Assembly: GCA_011799875.1 (NCBI GenBank)
Contig: CM022297.1
Span: 537,123,711 to 537,187,710, forward strand
Length of the DNA: 64,000 nucleotides
Source: Thinopyrum elongatum
Taxonomy: Eukaryota > Streptophyta > Magnoliopsida > Poales > Poaceae
Direction: 5' to 3'
Shown: piece after piece, positions 30,249 to 41,402 of the stretch
Layout of the letters: the number at the start of each line of letters is the position of its first letter
Position numbering within the stretch: the stretch's first letter is position 1
The notes under the pieces: generated by a model
Databases searched by the model: none
What the model saw: only the letters and a program-made list of their open reading frames with translations
Told to the model about the DNA's origin: nothing
Made by a program: the position numbers and the translations under genes

Positions 30249-33200
30249 ATGGTGCTTCCATTGAGAGGTCCACTGTGTGATCGGCAATGGATCAATGGCT
30301 CGCCGACAGATCAACTGCGACGTCGGCATCTTCGTCGCCGGCTCGACTGGTCACCTTGGCTCGACCGAGGACTGCACTCCGCGTCAGATCGTTATGATCG
30401 GACGAGAGACTTCTTCAACATCAACTCCGATCTCTATCAAAATCATGGAGGAATCATCCATGGAGCTCGGGGGCTCAACTTCAACATTGCCCTCGAGAGA
30501 CCATGCTCTTTTTCTGGACAGCGAACTTGAATCGGTGGAATTGTGCAGAATTAAGTCTATAACAACCCTGTAAAATTTCATCGCGTTCCGATGGAGGAAT
30601 CTCCGGCTTTCTCCAATATACCGGAGCCTTGTCGAATCTGGACGGGAATCTGGATGAGTTTAGGGCGTGGAGTCCAGCGTCCAACTCGGACGTCCTTTGG
30701 AAGATCCAACCATTGATCGGCTGCGGAATTCCTATATCTACCACCCCTCAAAATTTCAGCTCAATCCGACCGTTCCAACTCCGGGAACGGCCCGAGGAGC
30801 GCATCAATTTTCGGATCTGTTTCCTGCGCGAAAACGAATCCGACCCGAATTCATCTTTTCTCATGAACGGGATATTGAACATCCTTTTTGAAGGAAACTT
30901 TTGCTAGGGTATTGTGTGTTGTTCTCAAACACGTGCCTACAAATTTTTAGTCTTTCCCGAGTCAATTTTCACCATCATGCCGATGTCAAACCGGCACGAC
31001 CATGTTGCTCCATGGCTGCCGACCTGTGCCAGCATTGACTGCGCCGTCACTCCATCAAGCCGATGACAACCACCTCGGATCGTCACCTCGGCGAGCCGAC
31101 CAAAAGTTTGACAACGTGAAGGATAAATAATCATCAAGACAAGATCGTCGCCCCACGGATTGCACGGGTCGGGCATGCCAGCATCGCCGCGCGGTCACTC
31201 CTCAAGCCGGCATTGACCGTGTCACAAGTTCCGACCTGCGTCGGCATTTTCGCGCCATTGCTTCTTCAAGCCGATGTCTCGCCGACCTGCTTCGACACCT
31301 CGGCTGGCATGGAGGCTCCGGCACCACCCCACCGGACTGACCTCGGCATTCATGCCATATTTCTTTAATTATCTACTTCACTTAAATTAATTAAGTAGAA
31401 GATTTTTTTTAAATATATATATTATTATCTTTAGTTGTTATTACTTTTGGTTTGCACATTTTTATGTGCACAGGTAAATCAACGTCGACTGGTCTGCGTC
31501 GTCTGCTACAACACCTCGGCTAGACCGGGGTCTTCGTCGTCTCTTCATCAACCTACTCCGGGGACTTCGGCGTCACCAGCCGACCAGCTTCGTCACGTTA
31601 GCTGGACCGGGGACTTCGGCATCACCAGCCGACCAGCTTCGTCACCTCGGCTGGACCAGGGGCTTTGCCTCACCGCATCGACCGTGCGGCGTCGCCACTT
31701 CATCAAGCCGAGCTCTTCGCTCGGGCACCTCGGAACCGGCTTGGGGGCTTGGGACCTCGACCCGCTGCAAGCTCGGCCCGCGTCATCAACCCCGAACACA
31801 TTAACCAGCTAAGTCGCTTTCATGCTCAAAGTTTTTAAATTTTTAATTTGTGTTCGGTTTGACCATGCTCGCATACGTTGTTTGTTAAAATAAACTCCCT
31901 TTACCCATCTTAACTGGGGGCTCTTAAAATTTATATGAGCCATTCTATAATAAATGGTTTTTTCTGCTAAGTCATTGCAAAGTCTTTTTCTATCACTCCT
32001 TTCTCGACTCGAGTGTGTGGTCAATAGCCGGATAGCATATTTTCTCTCTAAAGCCGCTCGAGTTTAGTTTGTTAAACTGGCCTGATAAGTACTCCGCCTT
32101 CGGGAATAGGAGGTTGCAACCAAAGGCTGGCCCGCTTAAAGTCTTGAGATCGGATGTGTCATGTTAAAGCATGACGAAAGGAAAAAATCATTTTAAGACC
32201 AACTTTCGGATTGGCACAAAAAAAACTTGATTTAGTCCGGACGTCAAGTTTTTTTACATAAGTTTTTTGGCTTTTCGAGCTTATGACACTTTTTAGCTAT
32301 TTGTATATTTTTCTTTCAGGAGGCAGGACATCCTCATGACCAAGGTGCCCTGCGTAATAATACAGCTCGGGAAATCTTTTTCGACCCGCAGCTCGGCATT
32401 TTTTCCTGCCGACCTACACCTCGGCGTTTCATAAATCTCGCAGTATGCTGCCGGACACTTTTAAAGCATCAGCAATATCAACGCGGGGCTGCAACTAGAG
32501 CCGAACCCACCAAAAGCCAAGATACTCCGAGGAGTCCTCGGCAAAACATTCTCGGATATTGCTTTATATGCATCAGCCTCGAATTGTGTCTTCGGTCAAT
32601 AGTTGGGTTGCCCAGCTCCTGTGATTGCCTCCTACGTTTCGCTTTGTTCGGCTAGGTGCGCAAAGGGAGAACCACTGCGATTGTGCTTCCGGTTTAACTG
32701 GTCAAGTACCTTAGTAGAGAAAGCCAAAAACTGACTGTCACAATGAGCGTAGACTGGTCAGCAATCCGATGACCATGTTAAATGAAGGGCCTTTCATAAA
32801 ATTGGCCAAAGTGTTAATGGTTTGACCTCGGCTGACGCCGAACACTAACCAGGGGCTAGTAACTGCTTCCCAACTTTAAGCTCCTATGACTAAATGAAAG
32901 TTATAAAGCCTGCATATCTGATTGCCTCGTTTCCGCTAACACAACAGCCTCCGGGCACCGAGACGTCGGCTAAGGGTTGTCTTGTTACTGCGGAAACACC
33001 CTGCATAGTATCTACAAAGGGGTGGAAGGCGACGATGGGCCACTTTCAAATGATAAACGGTCACAACGGAGTCAAAATAAACATATATAATCAGCATTTA
33101 TATTCACTATACGAGTGCTGCCTTCCATAATTATCGTTATAAAGCCATAAATATGCATCAATTTGACTTAAGATTTTGGCCAAGCTGGGTTGCCTGGCTC

Positions 33201-34770
33201 CTGTGTTTACACCCTACGTTCCCGATTTTTTGGCTAGGGAGTAAAGGGAGCACCTCTGTGATTGTTACTTCCGGGTCATCCGGGCTAGTACCTCAGAGTG
33301 GGTGAAGTCGAAAGCTAGCCATCCTAAGAATATAATTAGTCGGCAACGACGGAAGTGAAAATTTTGGTTCATTAAAGACCACAGATTTGGGAACTTTTCC
33401 CCAACTAAATCCTCAATATTTTCCTCCCACATTGATCGGAGTTGAGGTTTCATGTTCATGATCAACATGATAGCCTGGGAAAAGGAACTTATAACGGAAC
33501 TATTTTTCCCAGAAGATGTTTTATAACATATCTCTCCGCGTACCTTTGTTTATAAAACCGTATGGCCGGATTGCCTTGTTTTCCGTAAATCTTTGCCCTT
33601 ATAAAGGCTTTATAAAGTAGGAAAACACTTCTTGGCTACTGGCCGAGGAGGTTGAAGCCGATGGTCGGTCAACAAAGTTTTGTACAATGCGGATCTGAGC
33701 ATTAATGATGTAAAGTACTTGGATACATTGAATCATTGCACATAAATTGTGATTAAAATCAATATACTCCATACATCGATCCTTAACTCGGTCACCCTTG
33801 CCCAAATTAAGGATCGGGGGCTACTGGGCTTCGCGCTTCTCACTTAAAAACCGTTAACGGGTTACATCGATCCCCTGATCCGGTGTTGCCACCCGACCAG
33901 TTGCTCGGGGGCTACTACATTGATGATTCAATGCAGACAATTTACAAAATGCAAAACATTTTCCGAGGAGATTATGATCCTCAGGTTGGTCACCGCACCC
34001 AACCTGAATCTCGAGGACTATGCACACCGCGTTTCCATTCCTAAAAGTATGCTGCCGAGCAAGGAATCGATCCTCAGGTCGATTTCGTGAATCGACCTGA
34101 GTCTCAGGGGCTACTGGGATCAGCGGTTTTATGCTATCCTTCAGGTTCATGCCGGACATTGAGCGGGCACACACCTTGAGGGCTACTGGCTATATATCTC
34201 GGCAGAGAATACATTGCACAAATCGGAGTTAAATTCACAAAAATCAGCCCACGGCCGAGGTGGTGCACCACCTCGGAAGTTGTCCGGCATAAAGCTCGGA
34301 TGCATCTGGCTGGCTGCATAGAGGGCATATTCGACATTAAGCTCGGTTGAACCCCTTCAACTTTTTCAAGACTGAGGTACTCTATGCCTCCTCGGATACA
34401 GTCAGGTGCTAGAGCTCGGATACAGACTGATGTTGGAGCTCGGATACAGACCGACGTTGGAGCTTGGCTGCAAAAGATACCTCGGATGTAGTCCGGTGTT
34501 GGAGCTCGAATGCAAGAGGATACCGCCGCACGGGAAACACTTCGAACCCGAGGTGTGGCAAGAAAATAAAAAGGCATTGATAAAGGCCAAGAACTTAAAA
34601 GACTCCTCGGATACCCGACGTATGAACTCTTCAGATATACCTCAGCGATCCTCAAGATCGGAGATGGGAAGATTTGTTGAACCAGTTTTCAAGACCGACG
34701 ACCGAAGATGAAGAACAATTTGGAAGAACCGAGGAGCGTCCCCAAGTTGAAGACCAGTTCAGGGGGCTAC
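30249..34770 (+). other. Internal region of the nested LTR element, no genes recognised
   Basis: CTCGG-rich sequence. A tandem duplication of a ~50-bp unit (GGGGACTTCGGC.TCACCAGC) lies at about 31558-31660. A ~33-bp repeat based on GTTGGAGCTCGGATACAGAC lies at 34405-34515. The phrase GGGGGCTACT recurs near the 3' end. ORFs up to 173 codons on the minus strand (34134-34655) consist of repeat-derived CIRAPTSVCIR-type peptides. Confidence 0.6.
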
Positions 34771-35252
34771 TGTCAGTGTCCTGGACTAGGGGGTACTCAC
34801 CACGTCGTCTCCCGACCAGTGGGTCGGGCCGAGGACCCCCATGGCGGTTCACTAATGGGCTAGTTCAGACAACCGATGACATATATGAGGAAGATTCTAC
34901 AAGACTTGGTGATCAAGACAAGGACTCCTCTCCACCGACGTAGCCGGCTAGGACTCTTGTTATCCTAGGCATCCGGTACATTATATAAGCCGAGGCTAGG
35001 CTAGTTGATAGATGATTATGACATTACTCATCATACCCCTAGGGTTTAGACCACAACATATGATCTCGAGGTAGATCAACTCTGTACCTTGATACTTCAT
35101 CAATATAAACAAGAGCAAGACGTAGGGTTTTACCTCCATAGAGAGGGCCCGAACCTGGGTAAAACAATGTGTTCATCGTCCCTGTTACCACCGATCCAAG
35201 ATCCATAGCTCGGGACCCCCTACCCCGAGGTCTGCCGGTTTTGACACCGACA
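34771..35252 (+). repeat. 3' LTR of the nested element
   Basis: Starts TGTCAGTGTCCTGG straight after AGGGGGCTAC and ends GACACCGACA, followed by GCAGT. Nearly identical to the 5' LTR, which shows that this insertion is much younger than the copia element it interrupts. Confidence 0.93.
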
Positions 35253-35257
35253 GCAGT

Positions 35258-35640
35258 CAACCCCCTTGAACTTGTCGAAAACCCTTTGTGGCAAGTCGAG
35301 CTTTATAGACGGTGACATTACCATCAGCGTCTGTCTTCTTCTTAAAGATCCATTTATTCTCAATGGCTTGCCGATCATCGGGCAAGTCCACCAAAGTCCA
35401 TACTTTGTCCTCATACATGGATCCTATCTCCTCAAGCCATTTGTTGGAATCCGGGCTCATCATAGCTTCTTCATAGTTCGTAGGTTCGCCGTTGTCTAAC
35501 AACATGACTTCCAGGACTGGATTTCCGTACCACTTTGGTGCGGAACGTACCCTAGTCAACCTATGAAGTTCAGTAGTAACTTGATCCGAAGTTTCATGAT
35601 CATCATCATTAGCTTCCTCTTTGGTTGGTGTAGGCATCAC
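35258..35640 (-). pseudogene. Copia pol, RT N-terminal part
   Basis: The minus frame reads PTNYEEAMMSPDSNKWLEEI, then WTLVDLPDDRQAIENKWIFK and VTVYKARLATKGFRQVQG, the canonical start of copia RT. It is interrupted at VQG by the nested insertion and resumes at 29775. The frame here is open over 127 codons. Confidence 0.88.
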
Positions 35641-36770
35641 GGGAACTACTTTCTATGATGTGATACCTTCCAATCCGAGAGGAGGTACAATTACCTCATC
35701 AAGTTCTACTTTCCTCCCACTCACTTCTTTCGAGAGAAACTCCTTCTCTAGAAAGGACCCATTCTTGGCAACAAAGATCTTGCCCTCGGATCTGTGGTAG
35801 AAGGTATACCCATGGTCTCTTTAGGGTATCCTATGAAGATGCACTTTTCCGCTTTGGGTTCGAGCTTATCAGGCTGAAGCCTTTTGACATAAGCGTCGGA
35901 TCCCCAAACTTTAAGAAATGACAGCTTAAGTTTCTTGCCAAACCACAACTCATACGGTGTCGTCTCAACGGATTTAGACGGTGCCCAATTTAAAGTGAAT
36001 GCAGCTGTCTCTAATGCATAACCCCAAAATGATAGTGCAAATCGGTAAGAGACATCACAGAATGCACCATATCCAATAAAGTACGATTACGACATTCAGA
36101 CACACCATTACTCTGTGGTGTTCCAGGTGGCGTGAGCTGTGAAATAATTCTACATTGTCTTAAATGCATGCCAAACTCGTAACTCAAATATTCACCTCCG
36201 CGACCAGATCGTAGAAACTTTTTTTCTTGTTACAATGATTCTCCACTTCACTCTAAAATTCCTTGAACTTTTCAAATGTTTCAGACTCGTGTTTCATTAA
36301 GTAAGTATACCCATATCTACTCAAATCATCTGTGAAGGTTAGAAAATAACGATATCCAACGCGTGCTTCAACACTCATCGGAGCACATACATCAGTATGT
36401 ATCATTTCCAATAAGTCACTAGCACGCTCCATTGTTCCGAAGAATGGAGTTTTAGTTATCTTGCCCATGAGGCATGGTTCACATGTCTCAAATGATTCAT
36501 AATCAAGAGATTCCAAAAGTCCATCAGTATGGAGTTTCTTCATGCGCTTTACACCAATATGACCTAAAGGGCAGTGCCACAAATATGTGGTGCTGTCATT
36601 ATTAACTTTGCATCTTTTGGCATTAATATTCTGAACATGTGTATCACTACGATCAAGATTCAGTAAACTATTCACAATGGGTGCATGATCACGAAAGATA
36701 TTACTCATATAAACAGAATAACCATTATTCTCTGACTTAAATGAATAACCGTCTTGCAATAAACAATATC
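35641..36770 (-). pseudogene. Copia integrase region
   Basis: 36253-36759 encodes the pre-integrase/zinc-binding part (LWHCPLGHIGVKRMKKLH ... CEPCLMGK, an HHCC pattern) and the start of the catalytic core (DLLEMIHTDVCAPM, GYRYFLTFTDDLSRYGYTYL). 35748-35948 holds the C-terminal part (LKVWGSDAYVKRLQPDKLEP, KCIFIGYPKET). Stops and frameshifts between 35950 and 36250 interrupt it. Confidence 0.85.
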
Positions 36771-38330
36771 CAGATATAATGTTTTATGCTCAACGCAAGC
36801 ACCAAATAACCATTATTTAGGTTTAATACTAATCCCGAAGGTATTACGAGCGTGCTGATGGTGATCATATCAACCTTGGAGACACTTCCAACACACATCA
36901 TCACCTTGCCCTCAGCTAGTCTCCCTTACTCCACAACTCCTGCTTCAAGTTACTAATATTAGCAACTGAATCGGTATCAAATACCCAGACGCTGCTACGA
37001 GCACTTGTGAGGTACACATCAATAACATGTATATCAAATATACCTACGTTGACGTTGCCATCCTTCTTATCTGCCAAGTACTTGGGGCAGTTCCGCTTCC
37101 AGTGACCATTCCCCTTACAGTAGAAGCACTCAGTCTCGGGTTTGGGTCCAGCCTTGGGTTTCTTCACGGGAGCGGCAACTGTTTTACCGTTCTTCTTGAA
37201 TTTCCCTTTCTTTCCCTTGCCTTTCCTGAAAGTAGTGGTCTTTTTAACCATCAACACTTGATGCTCCTTCTTGATTTCTACCTCCGCGGTCTTAAGCATC
37301 ACTAATAGCTCGGGGATCATTTTCTCCATCCCTTGCATATTATAGTTCAGCACAAAGCCCTTATAGCTTGGTGGTAGTGACTGGAAAACTCTGTCAACTG
37401 CTGTCTTATCTGGAAGATTAACTCCCACTTGATTCAAGTGATTGTAGCACCTAGACACTCGGAGCACATCCTCACTCACTGAGCTGTTCTCCTCCTCTTG
37501 CAGGCAAAGAACTTGTCAGAGGTCTTATATCTCTCAACACGGGCATGGACCTGAAATACCAATTTCAGCTCTTGGAACATCTCATATGCTTCGTGGCGTT
37601 CAAAACGTCTTTGGGGCCCTGATTTCTAAGCCGTAAAGCATGGCGCACTGAACTATCGAGTAGTCATCAGAACGTGCCTGCTAGACGTTCACAACATCCA
37701 CATACGACGCTTGAGGGGTTGGCACACCGAGCGATGCATCAAGGACATAAGCCTTGTATGCAGCAGTGAGGACAATCCTTAGACTACGGACCTAGTCAGC
37801 ATAATTGCTTACAATATCTTTCAACTTAGTCTTTCTCTAGGAACATATTAAAACAGGGAGCTACAACGTGAGCTATTCATCTACAACATAATTTGCAAAG
37901 ACAATTTAGACTATGTTCATGACAAATTTTAGTTCAAATAATCAAATTACTAATGAACTCCCACTTAAATCAACATCCCTCAAGTTGTCTAGTTGATACA
38001 TGATCCAAATCAACTAACCGATGTCCGATCATCACGTGAGATGGGGTAGCCTTCAATGGTAAACATCTCCATGTTGATCATATCTGCTATATGACTCATG
38101 TTCGACCTTTCGGTCTCCAGTGTTCCGAGACCATGGCTGTACATGCTAGGCTCGTCAAGTTTAACCCAAGAATTGTGCATATGCAAAACTGGCTTACACC
38201 CGTCGTATGTGAACATAGAGTTTATCACACCCGATCATCATGAGGTGCTTCAGAACGATGAACTTTCGCAACGGTGCATACTCGGGGAGAACACTTTTAT
38301 CTTGAAATTAAGTGATGGGATTATCTTATA
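36771..38330 (-). pseudogene. Copia gag, zinc knuckle and protease region
   Basis: The minus frame 36916-37479 encodes gag C-terminus (VFQSLPPSYKGFVLNYNMQG), a basic stretch, and a CCHC knuckle (CFYCKGNGHWKRNC). It is followed by the protease region, where the active site reads DTDS instead of the usual D-T/S-G. Upstream gag (37480-37830) is broken by stops, and 37830-38330 holds only fragments. Not functional. Confidence 0.82.
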
Positions 38331-39125
38331 ATGCTACCGTCGTTCTAAGCAAAATAAGATGCATAAAGGATAAACATCACATGCAATCAAAATATATGAC
38401 ATGATATGGCCATCATCATCTTGTGCTTTTGATCTCCATCTTCAAAGCAACGGCATGATCTTCATTGTCATCGGCATGACACCATGATCTCCATCATCTT
38501 GATCTCCATGATCGTGTCATCACGTGGTCGTCTTGCCAACTATTGCCTCTACAACTATTGCTAATGCATAGCGATAAAGTAAAGCAATTACATGACGATT
38601 TAATAAATTAAAGACAACCCTATGGCTCCTGCCGGTTGTCATACTCATCGACATGAAAGTCGTGAACCTATTACCAAACATGATCATCTCATACATCAAC
38701 ATATATCACATCACAACATACCCTGCAAAAACAAGTTAGACGTTCTTTACATTGTTGTTGCAAGTTTTACGTGGCTGCTACGGGCAATTAGCAAGAACAG
38801 TTCTTACCTACGCAAAGACACAACGGTGATTATCAAGTTGCTTATTTAAACTTCTGCAAGGACCACCGTAGTCAAATTCGATTCAACTAAAGTGGGAGAA
38901 ACTGAGACTCGCCAGCCACCTTTATGCAAAACAAGTTGCATGTTAGTCGGTGGAACCGGTCTCATGTACGTGGGCATGTAAGGTTGGTCCGAGCCGCATC
39001 ATCCCACAATACCGCTGAATCAAAATAAGACATTGGTGGTAAGCAATATGAACATCACCGCCCACTACTCCTTTGTGTTCTACTCGTGCATATCATCTAC
39101 GCATAGACCTGGCTCATGATGCCAC
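38331..39125 (-). other. Copia 5' untranslated leader and primer-binding site
   Basis: Non-coding leader between gag and 5' LTR. Next to the LTR the minus strand reads GTGGCATCATGAGCCAGGTC, a decayed form of the initiator-Met primer-binding site (TGGTATCAGAGC type). ATG/CAT-rich simple sequence (GATCTCCATCAT) occurs near 38400-38520. Confidence 0.6.
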
Positions 39126-39918
39126 TGTTGGGAAACGTTGCATGGAAAATAAAAAAAATTCTATGCACACGCAAGATCTATCCATGGAGATGCATAGCTA
39201 CAAGAAGGGGAGAGCATCTACATACCCTAGTAGATCGCTAAGCGGAAGTGTTTATCAACGCGGTTGATGTAGTCGTACACCTTCACGATCCGTTCCGATC
39301 AAGCACCGAACGTACGGCACCTCCGCGTTCAGCACACGTTCAGCTCGATGAAGTCCTCGCCTTCTTGATCCAGCAAGAGGGGCGAAGTAGTAGATGAGTT
39401 CCGGCAGCACGACGACGTGGCGACGGTGGCTGTGAAACTATTTTCGCAGGGCTTCGCCAAGCACAACAGATTTAGAGCGGAGGATGAACTAGAGGGAGGA
39501 GATTAGAACCACACTGGGCTTCTAATTATGAGGATTAGTGGTAGCTAGGGCTAGCTCTAATTAGTCAACCCGGACCAACTAGAACCAGAACTAGATCAAC
39601 TAGAGGAGGCTAAAAAACTTAAGTTCTAGGGGCTAGCCCTGCTCCTCTATTTATATGTTGAGCCCTGGGGTCGTTACTTGGGGAGAGGGCCTCCCCAAAG
39701 TCAGTTTGGAACGCAAGGAAGAGTCCTTCTCGGATTCCAGCACCAGACGCCATGGTCCTCGGTGTCTGGCTCAGACGCCATGGTCCTCGGCGTCTGGCCC
39801 AGGGCCAGACGCAAGGGTCCCTGTCGTCTGGTCCCAGACCTCCGCAAAACTTCCTTTTACACCGACCTAAAGCCCCGTGGGCCTTACCCCTTTTCCCAAC
39901 AAAAATATCCTCGCACCA
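39126..39918 (-). repeat. Copia element 5' LTR, interrupted by CACTA 3
   Basis: 793 bp matching 26906-27655 of the 3' LTR. Homology stops after TCGCACCA, where CACTACAAG begins. It contains an extra ~24-bp unit (GACGCCATGGTCCTCGG.GTC) around 39745-39800 relative to the 3' LTR. Many differences from the 3' LTR show an old insertion. The remainder of this LTR should follow the far end of CACTA 3 and is not visible before the gap. Confidence 0.88.
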
Positions 39919-40200
39919 CACTACAAGAAATATGTCAACTTGTGACCTTCTGGCAGTGGCCCTAGAAGAAATGGTCGTAAATCTATGACCATTTGAGACC
40001 AATTGGTCGTAAGCTATTCAAGGGGCTCAAAACCCTAAACCCTAACGACTATTTTGGTCAGAAAGGTCGTAATTTCATTAGAGGAAATGGTCGTAAAGTG
40101 GACAACACTGGTCCACTGCCTCATTCCTAGCTGATAATGACCAATATAAATAGTCATTACACTTGAGTTCGAATGCATTAGGATGATTAGGCAACCACCT
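39919..40200 (+). repeat. CACTA element 3 left terminal and subterminal repeats
   Basis: The terminus shares its first 23 bases with the end of CACTA 1. GGTCGTAA words occur near 39974, 40006, 40065 and 40090, with complementary words in between (CTATGACCATTTGAGACC). These are likely transposase-binding sites. Confidence 0.85.
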
Positions 40201-40346
40201 CAGCAACCTCACGTATGTGTCATTGTTTAGGTGTCATTTTTTGCTTATTTATCGTTCAACAGAGATCACACACTGACATGTGGGACCCATTTGATAGCGG
40301 AAGCACACACACTGACAAGCAGGACCGAGAGCCAAATTCGTTTGGT

Positions 40347-40430
40347 AAAAAATTTGCCCGAGCGGGGACTCGAACCCATGACCACTGGGCTGTGGTTGCT
40401 TGTTCACTACCACTGGGCTAGAGAGGGATT
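40347..40430 (-). ncRNA. tRNA-like Pol III module 1
   Basis: The minus strand reads an A-box match TAGCCCAGTGGT (about 40418-40407), 40 nt later a perfect B box GGTTCGAGTCC (about 40378-40368), and then a T6 run (40352-40347), a Pol III terminator. Acceptor and anticodon stems do not pair well, so it is not a working tRNA. It lies between the CACTA terminus and the TNP2 leader. It could be a tRNA-derived SINE head or a promoter module. Confidence 0.6.
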
Positions 40431-41402
40431 GCTGCTCATCTACCGGAATGGCTCTCTATATTATATAAAACAACGGCTGTCTCGTACCAAATCTAAGTCA
40501 TTGACAAGTGGGACCTATTCCCAGGATTGAACAGAGCCAACACTTAGCCAAAATTTCTAGGTCTTTCGGGGCGACGGCGGAGGCGTGGGCCGGCAGCGGA
40601 AGCAACCGGCAGGGGCGGTGACCGGCGGTGGTGGTGACAAGGCCACGGCCTCGCCGCTCACCTCGCCCACGACAGGAACGGCGACCTCGCCCATGCATGG
40701 GGGACTCGTCGCCGCCGAGCATGGGGGAGTCGCCGCTGCCGCAAGCAGACCTCGCCCACGTATGCACCCCTCTCCTCACTGTTGATGCTGATTTGTTAGG
40801 GGAATGTCATTTATTTGATATATATTTGTTAGGAGAATCTCCACACACACACTGATTTGATGTAGATTTGTTGTAAAGTTGAAAAAATCTCATTGATGTA
40901 GATTTAATGCAAACTTGGAAATGTCATTGATGAATTTGGTAGAAATTGTTAAGAGAATTTCTGTTGATGAAATTGTTAGGAGAATTGCTATTGATGAAAT
41001 TATTAAGAATTGTTTTGGAATTCAGTCAATTGTTAGTGGTGAATTATGTTGTCAGCAATCAATAGAACAGAGCTCAAGTTAGACTGATTCATGCCATGAG
41101 TAAATAATGTATGCTGATTTATTTTGCCCACCAAGTTGGTCTTTCCCTGAAACAGGATCCTTCTAAATTCCCGGGGGGTATGAACGGTTTGGTTTGATTT
41201 AGCCTTCTCTGCAACTTAAATTCATGCCAATTTCAATGTTGGTTTGATTTACAGTTTGGTTTGTTTCAATGTTGTGGTTAGGCAATTAGCATATAAAATT
41301 TTATGGATTTTTAGCTGCCATTACTGCCATCCATTTTCATTAATTAATGTTGATGCACTTAGATTGATTTGCTAAGTTGCAACAATCTGTTGTCTTTGGC
41401 AG
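40431..41402 (+). promoter_or_regulatory. TNP2 leader and first intron
   Basis: After the TGACAAGTGGGACC word at 40503 a GC-rich leader (40565-40765, GGCGGTGGTGGTGAC-type) looks like a first exon. It is followed by T-rich intron sequence with TTGATGTAGATTT and GTTAGGAGAATT repeats and ends TTTGGCAG at 41402. Confidence 0.45.

Larger units (their letters stand above)
25840..33591 (+). repeat. Segmental duplication, copy 1
   Basis: This interval is repeated, same orientation, at 56237-64000. Both copies contain the unclassified 1-kb block, the copia 3' LTR and RT piece, and the first part of the nested LTR element with the same GCAGT junction. By eye I count about two dozen substitutions and one 12-bp difference (copy 1 lacks 12 bases near 27195 that copy 2 and the copia 5' LTR at ~39425 retain). 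The duplication therefore followed both insertions. The right limit is the window edge and the left limit is the N gap of copy 2. Confidence 0.9.
29781..35252 (+). mobile_element. Non-autonomous LTR retrotransposon nested in copia RT
   Basis: 5472 bp with LTRs of 468 bp (29781-30248) and 482 bp (34771-35252), TG...CA ends and a perfect 5-bp duplication. The internal 4.5 kb has a primer-binding-site-like start (TGGTGCTTCCATTGAGAG at 30250) and a polypurine tract (AGGGGGCTAC) before the 3' LTR, but no gag, protease, RT or integrase motif in any frame. It must have used proteins from a partner element. Short frames (60-125 codons) inside are Ser/Arg/Pro-rich and not recognisable. Confidence 0.92.
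26906..39918 (-). mobile_element. Ty1/copia retrotransposon, BARE/WIS/Angela type, nested and degraded
   Basis: Minus-oriented element: 3' LTR 26906-28643, polypurine-like tract, RT/RNase H side, insertion of another LTR element (29781-35252), rest of RT, integrase, protease and gag (35258-37800), primer-binding site (39107-39124), and 5' LTR from 39126 until CACTA 3 interrupts it at 39918. The LTR starts TGTTGGAAATTCTCCCTAGA and ends TTTCCCAACA (minus strand), is 1738 bp long, and fits the BARE/WIS/Angela group. The target-duplication candidate TATGC lies at 26901-26905; its partner would lie beyond CACTA 3. All coding parts carry frameshifts or stops. Confidence 0.88.

Noticed and set aside
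30035..30295. Recurring minus-strand ORF with GSRAVDLGSMVTGTMNT
   Set aside because: It is LTR sequence of the nested element read antisense; the same peptide appears at each LTR copy.
34134..34655. 173-codon minus-strand ORF
   Set aside because: Made of repeat-derived CIRAPTS peptides inside a gene-less LTR element; no support for coding.
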